Shown here in pieces: positions 53,086-61,564 of a DNA stretch of 64,000 bases. The notes under the pieces were generated by a model. It was not told the origin of the DNA, made no database searches, and saw only the letters and a list, made by a program, of their open reading frames with translations. This DNA is from Ruegeria sp. SCSIO 43209 (GTDB lineage: Bacteria > Pseudomonadota > Alphaproteobacteria > Rhodobacterales > Rhodobacteraceae): contig NZ_CP065359.1 of assembly GCF_019904295.1 (NCBI RefSeq), forward strand, positions 3,346,001 to 3,410,000. The letters are read 5' to 3'. A program made the position numbers and the translations under genes. Position 1 is the stretch's first letter; every line of letters begins with the position of its first letter.

Positions 53086-54396
53086 TTAAGGTTCATTCAC
53101 CTCGGGTGACAGCGTACGAACCGACGCGGCATGGCTCGTCCCGTCGGGCTTGGTCAAACGGGGGCCGGGCGCTGTCAATCCGATGTGGCGCATGCGGAAA
53201 TTGCCTTCGATAATCTGCCGGAATGCGCCGCCGGTGACCTCGTGATCGACCATGACCAAGGCGCGTTCAACGCCGAAGTAGCTCAGCATATTGGGGTCCA
53301 ATTTCTCCCACGCATCTGCAAGATAGGACCCCAGCAAATCACGCGCTTCGATCAGGGCAACCCGAAAGCCTTCGGGGTCGGCTGCGTAATGTTCGTCGAA
53401 CAGGTCCTGCATGATCGCATTGTATTCGTCGGTCCCTTCCAACTCGTCCGAGAGCTCCTCCATCTCCGGGTCGATCACGTCATGTGCTACCAGTCGTTCG
53501 TGGTAGATATCGACCAGAATATCGAACATCGCCCCGGTCAGTGGTTCTGACAGGGCGTGTTCACTGGACCACCCGTGCGAGAATTCAGAAAGCGTCCGGT
53601 CATTGGCGGCGATCCGAATTTGCGAGTTCTGCGACAGCTCTGCAAAGCGGCTCAGCCGGTTATAGGTATAAAGGTTGCCGCGCGTGTTTTTCAGCAATTC
53701 ATCCACGACCGAGCCGAAATGCAGCGACGCCAACAGCGCCACCATATCGGCCGCCGATTCATGGAACCCATAATATTCGCCGGTCGCATCCTCTTCGGAT
53801 GGCATGCCGACCACGCTGTAGATGATGGCATGGCCGATCTCATGCGCGACCACATCGAAGTTCAGGCTGTAGGGGCGGTATTCGTCACGGATATCGCGAG
53901 TGCCACCGGTTTCCAGAAATCCCCAACCGATATGCGCGTTATCTAGACTTGGCAGCAACGATAGCTCAAGCCGCTCGAAATCACGCGCGAAATGCCAGGG
54001 GATCGGGCGATTAAAATAGCCCTCCCACACATCCATGGTGAAATGGGCCGCTCCGAACAGATGGGCGGCTTCAAAGGCCGGGTCCTCGGGATCGATATGG
54101 ATGAAATTGCCAAACTCATCGGGCTCGGGCGGCGGCAGGATATAGCCGTCCCATGCGGGCAGATACATCTCGGGGCCGTCTTCACCCTCGATCATCGCGC
54201 CATAGGGGGTCGTTTTGTCGACCGGGTACATCGCATACATGCGGGGGCCCGATGGGCCTGGGCCTATGGTCCCTTGCGGGGCCGATATTTCAACCAGTTC
54301 GGGCTTGGAATTCGGCTCTAAAAAGGGCGATTGCGGATATAGTAAGAACCGCGTGCCGGGGGGGTCATTCTCTAAATAGTCGGGCCAGATTGCCAT
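53086..54396 (-). CDS. HExxH metalloprotease (gluzincin, M4/M36-like), no signal peptide
   Basis: The 436-residue protein has a zinc protease site: FDVVAHEIGHAIIYSVVG (His185, Glu186, His189) and, 24 residues on, GFHESAADMVALLA with Glu213 as third ligand, the gluzincin pattern of thermolysin- and fungalysin-like enzymes. It has no signal peptide, unlike secreted M4/M36 proteases, so it probably works in the cytoplasm. It follows TfuA by 12 bases with a strong GGGAGGG site. In that setting it may remove a leader or cut the modified product; this is inference. Confidence 0.8.
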   Translation of the reverse strand: MAIWPDYLENDPPGTRFLLYPQSPFLEPNSKPELVEISAPQGTIGPGPSGPRMYAMYPVDKTTPYGAMIEGEDGPEMYLPAWDGYILPPPEPDEFGNFIHIDPEDPAFEAAHLFGAAHFTMDVWEGYFNRPIPWHFARDFERLELSLLPSLDNAHIGWGFLETGGTRDIRDEYRPYSLNFDVVAHEIGHAIIYSVVGMPSEEDATGEYYGFHESAADMVALLASLHFGSVVDELLKNTRGNLYTYNRLSRFAELSQNSQIRIAANDRTLSEFSHGWSSEHALSEPLTGAMFDILVDIYHERLVAHDVIDPEMEELSDELEGTDEYNAIMQDLFDEHYAADPEGFRVALIEARDLLGSYLADAWEKLDPNMLSYFGVERALVMVDHEVTGGAFRQIIEGNFRMRHIGLTAPGPRLTKPDGTSHAASVRTLSPEVNEP

Positions 54397-54408
54397 TTTT
54401 CCCTCCCG

Positions 54409-55746
54409 TTATCCGCCTGCGCGCAGACCTGTTGCCAAGCCTGGCTCTTGATCAACCTGATCGCCGCTGGTGTGGCAAAACAGGAACTCGGCTTCAATCA
54501 GATCGACCAAGGCATCGCGCCCCTCAAGGCCAAGCCCGATCGCGTAGGAGTCAAGATCATCCGGCACCCTCTGGTCAAGACGTGTTTCAAAATACCAGAC
54601 CAAGGCACGCGTTCGAATTGCGGCGTTGCTCGTGTCCAGCGGCAGCGCCGCTTTGCGCTGGGCCCGGTCGCGCAACGCGCTGTAGTCGCCCGAGCGTCGA
54701 AGCTCGGCTAGCAAAGCGGCATCCATTGTCTCGGCCAGCGTTTGGATTGCGATATCGACACGGGATTTGTCGGCCAGCATCGCCTCGTACTGCACAAGGG
54801 TCAGGTCATTTTCTTCCAGCCATTCGAGCAAATCCGCATGGCGGGGTAGCCGGGCCTCCAGCCGATGTTCGGTCATCTGCTTGACCACGGCGTCTTTATC
54901 CGGGTCCAACCCCTGTCGGCGGGTCTCGTCCTTAGACAGCAAGCCTAGCGCTGCGCGATCACGCAGATGCGCGTAGAGAACCGGATCAAGCCGCAGCTCA
55001 TCCACTAGCGCCCGCGCCTCGCTATCCTGTTGTGCGGCTTCCCGATCCACACGAGCGCAGAGGTCACGCCAGACCAGCGTCCGTTCGGTGCGATGTGAGT
55101 CTGACACATTCGTTCCAGCATTCAGAAAGCGGGCCATCTCAGCCAGCATCGCGCGGGCGTCATCCCCTTTCGCATCCACCTGCCCCTCGGGCAACCATCG
55201 TTGAAAGGGTTGCGGGTCCGAAGCGCCCTCAAGGATGCGATCCCAAACCCGGTCACGGTAGTGCAGGTCTTTCGCCTTTTGCTGCAACGCGTCGCCCGTC
55301 TCAGACGACAACACACCCGCTGTCTTGGCTTGCGCAATGGTGGCGCGGATCGAGACCATAGGCTCGCTCAGCGGTGGAAAGCCAAGCTCGGCAGGGCCGT
55401 GCAGCACCGCTACCTCGTCATCATCTTCGATGGCACCATTCAGGTAACCCTCAAAAATCTGGCCGATCCCGATCATCCCGAAATCCGCCAGCTCTGCCGC
55501 GCGCAGCGCACCCATGCTGGCACTGCCAAAGACCGGTATACCTTGCTCCAAGGCCCACAGGATTTCCTTGTGCCAGACCGAGGGCACCCCGTCGAAATAC
55601 CCGTCTATAATCCCGATCGCACGCGGCTTTTCCCGCACTGCCCGATACACATCGCCCTGCTGAACCGGGGGTAGAATAGTGGCGTTCAGATGTTCGCGTA
55701 CGGCTTCGGCCCGTAGTGTCGGCCCGACAAAAACAACCACACTCAT
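54409..55746 (-). CDS. TfuA-like protein
   Basis: The 445-residue protein has an N-terminal TfuA domain (about 1-220): VVVFVGPTLRAEAVREHLNA, LPPVQQGDVYRAV, IGIIDGYFDGVPSVWHKEIL, GIPVFGSASMGALRAAELAD. A helical C-terminal half follows. TfuA proteins work with YcaO enzymes; in thioamide-forming systems the pair replaces a backbone carbonyl oxygen with sulfur. Its ATG overlaps the YcaO stop (ATGA), so the two are coupled. The extra C-terminal half (about 220 residues) is unassigned and may bind substrate. Confidence 0.87.
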   Translation of the reverse strand: MSVVVFVGPTLRAEAVREHLNATILPPVQQGDVYRAVREKPRAIGIIDGYFDGVPSVWHKEILWALEQGIPVFGSASMGALRAAELADFGMIGIGQIFEGYLNGAIEDDDEVAVLHGPAELGFPPLSEPMVSIRATIAQAKTAGVLSSETGDALQQKAKDLHYRDRVWDRILEGASDPQPFQRWLPEGQVDAKGDDARAMLAEMARFLNAGTNVSDSHRTERTLVWRDLCARVDREAAQQDSEARALVDELRLDPVLYAHLRDRAALGLLSKDETRRQGLDPDKDAVVKQMTEHRLEARLPRHADLLEWLEENDLTLVQYEAMLADKSRVDIAIQTLAETMDAALLAELRRSGDYSALRDRAQRKAALPLDTSNAAIRTRALVWYFETRLDQRVPDDLDSYAIGLGLEGRDALVDLIEAEFLFCHTSGDQVDQEPGLATGLRAGG

Positions 55747-56936
55747 GACATCACCGCTCGCGCACGGGGGCCTGCGACAAAGTCGGGATCGTCATGGGGC
55801 GCTTCCAAGCCCGGTATCACCGCGCGCACCACTGCGATGTCAATTTCGGGTCGCGACAGATCAACAGTGACCACCTGATCTATGCCTGCCTCGGACAGGC
55901 GCGCCAGCAACAAAGACAGGTCATCCGTGAAAGATCCGGTCACGTAGGTTGGGCATTCGGTGAAATCACCGATGGGCGCCGAGCCATCGATCAGTTCGCG
56001 GATGTATCCGCTGCGCCAGTTCCGGGCAGTGTCTGAGAACTCTTCCGGGTCCAGATCATCCCGCGCCCCGGAGATATAGGTCAGCCGTGTTTGCGCCGCT
56101 TCGGTCAGCGCCCGCAGCAGGGCAATGGCGCGATCCGGGTGGCAGCCGTCGCCGATGCCGATATGGCCCGTGGTGCCTCCGTCCTCACATATCGCGCAGC
56201 GAAAGCTGGCGATGCCGATGTCCGAGGTCGTGTCCCAGATTCCCAAATCAAGCCCCGCCGCAGAAATCTGTTCCATCGCCTGAAGGCAACGCGGGTCGTC
56301 CACTGTACGGGGATTAACACGCGGGGTTGCGCCCTGATGGTGCCACAGCGTTGTGGCGTCACGCTCGATCAACTCGCAGATCGCGTGGCAACTGGCTTCG
56401 GTCAGGTTGTTGCCGGACGCCAGCCCGTTTGTCGTTCGCGGAAACGCCCGCTGCCCAGCCACGGGCGAGGTGGTATAATCGGTGTCCACCATCTCATACG
56501 GCACCCAGCAGGGCTGGCTCGAGGGCAGATCGCGCCCCAGCACCCACAGTATCGCCTGATGAGGGTCGAACTGCCCGCCGGTGACGCTGGGCAGACGGTC
56601 GGCATCGACCACATACTCCACCGCCAGATCAGCAAAGCTGGACAGCCGTAGCGGCAGTTCGATCCGCTCTGCGTGCCAGGATTCAATCGCTTCCATCACG
56701 CCCGAAGCCCGGGCTGCGCTCAGCGACAGCCCCTTGCCCAGCGACACCGCGACCGAGCGCGAGTTTGGCCGCGTCACCATCACTGTCGGCAATCCAACCC
56801 GGTCCAGTCCCGTCAGGTTGGCGATCCGGGTTATGCCCATCTGCTTGAGGAATGGTTTGACGATGGCCAGGGTCTCTTCCGGGTCGCGCAGCCGGTGGGT
56901 GTCTAGCACATAAGACTTCTGCGAATTCCCGGACAT
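55743..56936 (-). CDS. YcaO-domain protein (TfuA-associated)
   Basis: The 397-residue protein is a YcaO enzyme. ATP/Mg-site residues are visible in LSAARASGVMEAIESWHAER (Ser78, Glu82, Glu85) and NLTEASCHAICELIERDATT (Glu180, Glu188, Glu191, Arg192). YcaO enzymes activate peptide backbone amides by phosphorylation. The chain ends AGPRARAVMS without the PxPxP tail of azoline-forming YcaOs, in line with TfuA-linked thioamidation. ATG 56936 is chosen over an in-frame start 11 codons earlier. It is the first gene of the four-gene run on this strand. Confidence 0.88.
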   Translation of the reverse strand: MSGNSQKSYVLDTHRLRDPEETLAIVKPFLKQMGITRIANLTGLDRVGLPTVMVTRPNSRSVAVSLGKGLSLSAARASGVMEAIESWHAERIELPLRLSSFADLAVEYVVDADRLPSVTGGQFDPHQAILWVLGRDLPSSQPCWVPYEMVDTDYTTSPVAGQRAFPRTTNGLASGNNLTEASCHAICELIERDATTLWHHQGATPRVNPRTVDDPRCLQAMEQISAAGLDLGIWDTTSDIGIASFRCAICEDGGTTGHIGIGDGCHPDRAIALLRALTEAAQTRLTYISGARDDLDPEEFSDTARNWRSGYIRELIDGSAPIGDFTECPTYVTGSFTDDLSLLLARLSEAGIDQVVTVDLSRPEIDIAVVRAVIPGLEAPHDDPDFVAGPRARAVMS

Positions 56937-57096
56937 CCAAATGACCTTGCCAAATATCTGATAAACCACCGTAACCCGCCGGGCGGATCATGTTGGCGTC
57001 AGGATGCGGGATGAATGCGTAGTGGTCAACCGCGCACCGGCCCGGCAATCCACGCTTGCATGACCCGCGCGCTGCCGTTAAACGAGCTTCCGCATC

Positions 57097-57172
57097 GCCT
57101 CAATAGCTCAGCTGGTAGAGCAGGTCCTTCGTAAGGACAAGGTCGGGGGTTCGAGTCCCTCTTGAGGCACCA
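57097..57172 (+). tRNA. tRNA-Thr (anticodon CGT), CCA encoded
   Basis: The 76 bases fold as a full cloverleaf: acceptor GCCTCAA/TTGAGGC (7 bp), D stem GCTC/GAGC, anticodon loop TTCGTAA with CGT, T arm GGGGG-TTCGAGT-CCCTC, and an encoded CCA end. It decodes ACG threonine codons. The top pair of the anticodon stem (G27-A43) is mismatched. It stands between the YcaO gene and nosX. Confidence 0.96.
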
Positions 57173-57199
57173 TCCTCTTACGACAAGTCTTACCCGCGC

Positions 57200-58096
57200 T
57201 CAGATACTCATCTCGATACGCGCGCCCGGAAAACGCGATATCAGCGCGTTTGTTTTGGCACGCGGGGTTACGCATAGGGCGGTTGAGAGCCCGTCTGCCA
57301 ATGCTGCCTGCGAGGCTGAGATTGATACAGCCTGATAGGGCGCACCCAACCCTTTCGGGTTCAGGACATGCCCCTGATCGCCCTGCAGCATGGTGCCTTC
57401 GGGGGCCGAGGTTGCGACGGCGCGGTCCTGCAGTGTGATCCGTTTGGCGACAGCACCGTCGGGCTTGGCCAGCCCGACGCGCCACGGCTCGCCATTGCTC
57501 CGCTGGCCAAGGGCGGCGACTTCGCCCATATCCACCAGCACATCGCGCAGATCGAAGGATCGCATCAAAGCGGCAATCCGGTCAGTGATCGCACCTTGAG
57601 CAATCCCGTTCAGGGTAATCGCCGAGCGTCCGGGATGCGGCAGGCGGATCTCACCGGCGCTTACGTGAACCTTGTCCCAACCAATCGTCTGGCGTGCACG
57701 TTCCACCTGCGGCCCCGCCGCGCCACTGGCGAGTGCTAGCCACAGGGGCTGGATCGTCGGATCAAACACCCCGCCCGAAGCGTCGTGAAGCGTGGAACAC
57801 AGGCTCAGCACCTCCAGCAGCTCAGGCGCCGGGGTGACCAGGTGGCCGATCCGGTTAAGCTGACTGATCTGCGAGTGCGTCCGGTAGAGGCTGAATATAT
57901 CCTCCAGCCGATTCAGCTCTGCCTCGACCGCAGCAAAGATCGGCGCGGCCTGTGCGTCCGTCGAGCCTTCCAGCCTCAGGCTGGCGGGTGCGCCCAGCGC
58001 GATACCGCGCCATTGGGCGACGTTGCCAGCAGCGGCGGGTACGGCGGCGCAGGCGGCTGAGATGGCCAGGAAACGGCGGCGGGTCAGAATGGTCAT
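57200..58096 (-). CDS. nosX: NosX, ApbE-like FAD:protein FMN transferase
   Basis: The 298-residue ApbE-family flavin transferase has a twin-arginine-like signal (LTRRRFLAISAACAAV). Further features are RLEDIFSLYRTHSQISQLNR, ITLNGIAQGAITDRIAALM, DVLVDMGEVAALGQRSNGEP and TSAPEGTMLQGDQGHVLNPK. In denitrifiers NosX attaches FMN to NosR, which feeds electrons to nitrous oxide reductase. The start overlaps the nosL stop by four bases. It closes the nos operon. Confidence 0.93.
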   Translation of the reverse strand: MTILTRRRFLAISAACAAVPAAAGNVAQWRGIALGAPASLRLEGSTDAQAAPIFAAVEAELNRLEDIFSLYRTHSQISQLNRIGHLVTPAPELLEVLSLCSTLHDASGGVFDPTIQPLWLALASGAAGPQVERARQTIGWDKVHVSAGEIRLPHPGRSAITLNGIAQGAITDRIAALMRSFDLRDVLVDMGEVAALGQRSNGEPWRVGLAKPDGAVAKRITLQDRAVATSAPEGTMLQGDQGHVLNPKGLGAPYQAVSISASQAALADGLSTALCVTPRAKTNALISRFPGARIEMSI

Positions 58097-58608
58097 GCGG
58101 GCGTCTCCAGCGCGAGGTTCAAATCGACGGGGCCCAGCACTTCGGCATCAGGAATATCAGACAGTGGCAGGGCGGCGCCGCCATATTCGGCAATGAACGC
58201 CTCTGCCGCAGCGGGGTCGCCAAAGGGCACGACTTCTCGCGCACCCATGCCACCGGCCACATCGGCGCCGACGACAAAGGTCGCACCATCGGCTGCGATC
58301 CAGTTGGAAATCCCCGGTTGCCGCCAGCTGGGCGCGACGCTCATGTCACTGACATAGACAGCGGTGATCTTAGCATCGCGTTCGGGGCTTTTCAGATAGG
58401 CCAGCATGTCGCGCACCTGCGCAAAGAACAAAGGCGCGGGATAGCCTTCCAGATGGATCTGCCCTTTGGGCCCGCCGTGTTCCGCGATGTTCATCTGGCA
58501 GAAATAACTCAGCGCATCCGGGGTGAGATCAACCGGGTCGGGGGCCTCGGCCACCTCTTCTTTGCAGGCCGTCAACGCGACCAGAGCGATCAGGGCAAGG
58601 TATCTCAT
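58093..58608 (-). CDS. nosL: NosL copper-binding lipoprotein
   Basis: The 171-residue protein has a lipoprotein signal with Cys15 (VALTAC). The NosL copper site is near SYFCQMNIAEHGGPKGQI (Cys-Gln-Met), followed by the beta-rich VYVSDMSVAPSW and FVVGADVAGGMGAREVVPFG. NosL hands Cu(I) to the NosDFY/NosZ assembly machinery at the outer face of the inner membrane. It overlaps nosY and nosX by four bases each. Confidence 0.94.
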   Translation of the reverse strand: MRYLALIALVALTACKEEVAEAPDPVDLTPDALSYFCQMNIAEHGGPKGQIHLEGYPAPLFFAQVRDMLAYLKSPERDAKITAVYVSDMSVAPSWRQPGISNWIAADGATFVVGADVAGGMGAREVVPFGDPAAAEAFIAEYGGAALPLSDIPDAEVLGPVDLNLALETPA

Positions 58609-59426
58609 GGCTCAACTCTCCGAAATGCGAGACGCGCAAGGGCAAAGCCCAGCACCGGCCAGATCAGCAGCGAGGCGGGCGCGGCCCAAACGGGCAGAGC
58701 TTGCGCCGCTCCGGTCATGCCGGAGGCCATGGCGACGCCCTCGGTTGCGGCGATGTTCCACAAACGGAATGCGTCGGCCGGGTTGGCCACCATCACCCAT
58801 GGAAAGACGGATTGGGTGAAGGTGCCGCCCTTGTCCATGACGACGGCCCCCAACAGGCCCAAATCATAGAGGACGACAAAAACCAGCCAGAGCCCGGCCG
58901 ACAAACCTGCCGCCGCCGTGGCCCCCTTTGCCAAAGCGGACAGCAGGTATCCCAGCGCCAGAAACACGGCGCCCAGCAGGATAGATGTGAGGATCAGGCG
59001 GGCCAGAGCCATCAGGCTTTCCGGACCCGCGCCGCCAAAGAAGGCGGCCACTGCGCCTGCGGTGCCGAAACCGACGATCATGGCGAAGGCCAAAGCGGCC
59101 AGATGGGCGGTGAACTTGCCCAACAGGATTTCTCCGCGCCCCGCCGGGTAGGACAGCAGCAGCGACAGGCTGCCGCGATCCACGTCGCCCGCGATGGCGT
59201 CAAAGGCGATCATCAGCGCCAAGAGCGGTGCAAGATAGACCGACAGCGTGGTCATCGACGCGACCGAGACGGTCAGCATGTCGACTCCCAACGTGCCGGT
59301 TGGTGCGCTGCCCGCAAAGGTCAGCGCCAAAGCGAACAGCACCATGATCAATGTGGCGACCAGCAGCCAGCGATTGCGGCGCAGGATCAGCATTTCGGTG
59401 CGGGTGATGGCGAGGAAGCGGGTCAT
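58605..59426 (-). CDS. nosY: NosY, ABC permease of nos assembly
   Basis: The 273-residue protein has about six membrane helices, ABC-2 type. It begins ITRTEMLILRRNRWLLVATL, has AGDVDRGSLSLLLSYPAGRG in the second cytoplasmic loop and ends LIWPVLGFALARLAFRR. With NosF and NosD it forms the transporter complex needed to build the CuZ site of NosZ. The ATG overlaps the nosF stop. Confidence 0.93.
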   Translation of the reverse strand: MTRFLAITRTEMLILRRNRWLLVATLIMVLFALALTFAGSAPTGTLGVDMLTVSVASMTTLSVYLAPLLALMIAFDAIAGDVDRGSLSLLLSYPAGRGEILLGKFTAHLAALAFAMIVGFGTAGAVAAFFGGAGPESLMALARLILTSILLGAVFLALGYLLSALAKGATAAAGLSAGLWLVFVVLYDLGLLGAVVMDKGGTFTQSVFPWVMVANPADAFRLWNIAATEGVAMASGMTGAAQALPVWAAPASLLIWPVLGFALARLAFRRVEP

Positions 59427-60316
59427 TGCAAATCCTCCTGTGCGTAGTGGCGATAGAGGTCTTCCAGCTTGGGCGGGGTCATCTCGACATCCGCCACCGC
59501 GTCGCCCAGCCCGGCGATCCGGCGCAGGGCCTCCATCTTGTCAGCGGGGGTGCAGAGCAGTTCCACCGATGCGCCGTTGATCCGGTTGCCACCCAGTTCT
59601 GCGGCCAGCGCATCGGCATTGGCGCTGGCGCGCACCTTCAGGCGGATCGGCAGACCGGCCAGCGCCGACAGGTTGTTCAGCGTGTCGTCGGCGACCATCC
59701 GACCCTTGCGCATGATGGCGATGCGGTCGGTGCGGGCCTCGACCTCGGTCAGCGCATGGCTGGCGATTAGAACGGCTGTGCCTTGGGCAGCCAGTTCGTC
59801 GATGATGGCGTACAGGTCCTGCCGAGAAATCGGGTCCAGCCCGCTTGTCGGCTCATCCAGCAAAGCCACTTTCGGTTGACCCAACAGCACCTGCGCCAGA
59901 CCCAGACGTTGCCGCATGCCTTTGGAATAGGTACCGATCCGGCGGTCCAATGCGTCGCTAAGACCAACGCGCTCCAACAGGCCAAGCACGTCGGCCTTTG
60001 CGCCTGAAAGCTGCGCAAACAGGGTCAACTGCTCGCGCCCTGTCAAAGCGGGATGAAACGACACCGCTTCGGGCAGATAGGCCGTCTCGCGACGCGCCTG
60101 CGCGCTGCCGGGGGTGGCATCTCCGATCCGAATGGCTCCGCCATGGATCGGCGTCAGGCCGAGGATGGATTTGATCAGCGTCGACTTGCCCGCACCGTTA
60201 TGGCCCAACAGCGCAACGCGCTGACCGGGGGCAAGAGACAGGGTGATATCGTCAAGAACGCGGTTTTTTCCACGGTCCTTGAGAACATGGTCGATTGACA
60301 GGGCCTTATCCGTCAT
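59423..60316 (-). CDS. nosF: NosF, ABC ATPase of nos assembly
   Basis: The 297-residue ABC ATPase has Walker A LLGHNGAGKSTLIKSI, signature GTYSKGMRQRLGLAQVLLG, Walker B VALLDEPTSGLDPISRQDLY and the switch His in IASHALTEVE. It powers the NosDFY complex. It overlaps nosD by 11 bases and nosY by four, so the three subunits are translated together. Confidence 0.95.
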   Translation of the reverse strand: MTDKALSIDHVLKDRGKNRVLDDITLSLAPGQRVALLGHNGAGKSTLIKSILGLTPIHGGAIRIGDATPGSAQARRETAYLPEAVSFHPALTGREQLTLFAQLSGAKADVLGLLERVGLSDALDRRIGTYSKGMRQRLGLAQVLLGQPKVALLDEPTSGLDPISRQDLYAIIDELAAQGTAVLIASHALTEVEARTDRIAIMRKGRMVADDTLNNLSALAGLPIRLKVRASANADALAAELGGNRINGASVELLCTPADKMEALRRIAGLGDAVADVEMTPPKLEDLYRHYAQEDLQ

Positions 60317-61562
60317 GAGGCACCTTTTTCATAGCTGGGGGTTCAGGGGCTTGCATCAATGGGTTGCTGTCTATCACACCCCCCGGCAACAGCGCCGGGA
60401 AGGCCGATTGAGACCAGCGCACCAGCTGCACGGCAGGGGAGCCGAGCAACAATTTGGCTGAGGGTTGGGTCCACAGCACATGGTCCATACTGTCATTGGG
60501 GCGATAGGGGGCATCGGCAATGCCGTTGCCATCCACATCATAAGCGGCGAAATCGGACCAGTAGTTGCCGCGCCCGTCCTCGGACCACTCGACCCATTTG
60601 GTCGAGACGTATTTCACCTGCGTCCGGTTTCCGATGAATGAATTGCCAACGATGCGGTTGCGCTCGCTGCCAGCGGTAAAGTGGATGCCGATGCCGCACC
60701 CCTCAAACCAGTTATCAGTGAACTCGTTCTTGTTCGAGTTATAGAGGAAGGTGCATTTCTCTTTCGCACCTTTCACAACGTTTCCGGTGATGGTGCTTTT
60801 GTTGGCATAGTTCAGCATGACGCCATGTTCGCGGTCGCCGATCGAGACGTTATTGGCCACGGTCACATTGGTCGTGAACATCACCGCGTAGCCCAGATCA
60901 TTGCCGATCGAGACGTTGTCGCTGACCACCGAATTGTCGGCATACATGTAATGCACGGCAAAACGCAGATCGCGAAACAGGTTGCCGGTGAAGGTGTTCT
61001 TCTTCGACGAGTTTACAAAGATTCCGTCGCGGCCATAGCGAATATCGTTGTCCTCAACCACCGCACCCGGCGCGTTCCAGACATAGACGCCATTGCCACG
61101 CTCGTTCATGCGCTGGTCTTGCCGCCCTTCAATCCGGTTTCGCCGGACGATACTGTCCTTGGCCCCATGGATGTCGATGCCATAGAGATTGCCCAGCAGC
61201 ACATTGTCTTCGACCACCGGCGCATGGGCCGTCTTGGTCAACTGGATGCCGCTGTCGATCCCGTCATGGTCCGAGCCCGATCCGATCACCGTCAGACCGC
61301 GCACGGTCACACCCGGCCCGGTCACGGTGATGACGCTGCCTTCGCCTTGTCCGTCGATGGTGGCCTGTCCCAGCCCGTCAATCGTGACGGGCCGGTCCAG
61401 AACCAGCGTTTCTGTGTAAACGCCGGGGCTCAGGCGGAGGGTGTCCCCATCCGCCGCCTGCGCCAGTATCTCGTTGATGGCCCCTGCCCGGTTGGGCACA
61501 TCCCAATCCGCCGCCCAAAGGGGCGAGCCGAGCAGGAGCGGTATGAGCAGGGACCAACGCAT
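60306..61562 (-). CDS. nosD: NosD, periplasmic beta-helix protein
   Basis: The 418-residue protein has a signal peptide (residues 1-17, ending LWA) and a right-handed parallel beta-helix of CASH/NosD repeats with many Asn-turns (VTIDGLGQATIDGQGEGSVI, VVEDNDIRYGRDGIFVNSSK, NRIVGNSFIGNRTQVKYVST). NosD binds NosL and NosZ in the periplasm during copper-sulfur cluster assembly. It lies two bases after nosZ. Confidence 0.95.
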   Translation of the reverse strand: MRWSLLIPLLLGSPLWAADWDVPNRAGAINEILAQAADGDTLRLSPGVYTETLVLDRPVTIDGLGQATIDGQGEGSVITVTGPGVTVRGLTVIGSGSDHDGIDSGIQLTKTAHAPVVEDNVLLGNLYGIDIHGAKDSIVRRNRIEGRQDQRMNERGNGVYVWNAPGAVVEDNDIRYGRDGIFVNSSKKNTFTGNLFRDLRFAVHYMYADNSVVSDNVSIGNDLGYAVMFTTNVTVANNVSIGDREHGVMLNYANKSTITGNVVKGAKEKCTFLYNSNKNEFTDNWFEGCGIGIHFTAGSERNRIVGNSFIGNRTQVKYVSTKWVEWSEDGRGNYWSDFAAYDVDGNGIADAPYRPNDSMDHVLWTQPSAKLLLGSPAVQLVRWSQSAFPALLPGGVIDSNPLMQAPEPPAMKKVPHDG

Positions 61563-61564
61563 GG

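Noticed and set aside
57097..57172. tRNA-Thr as attachment site of an island carrying the YcaO genes
   Set aside because: The YcaO run is on the 5' side of the tRNA, no integrase is present, and I found no second copy of the tRNA 3' end in the window.
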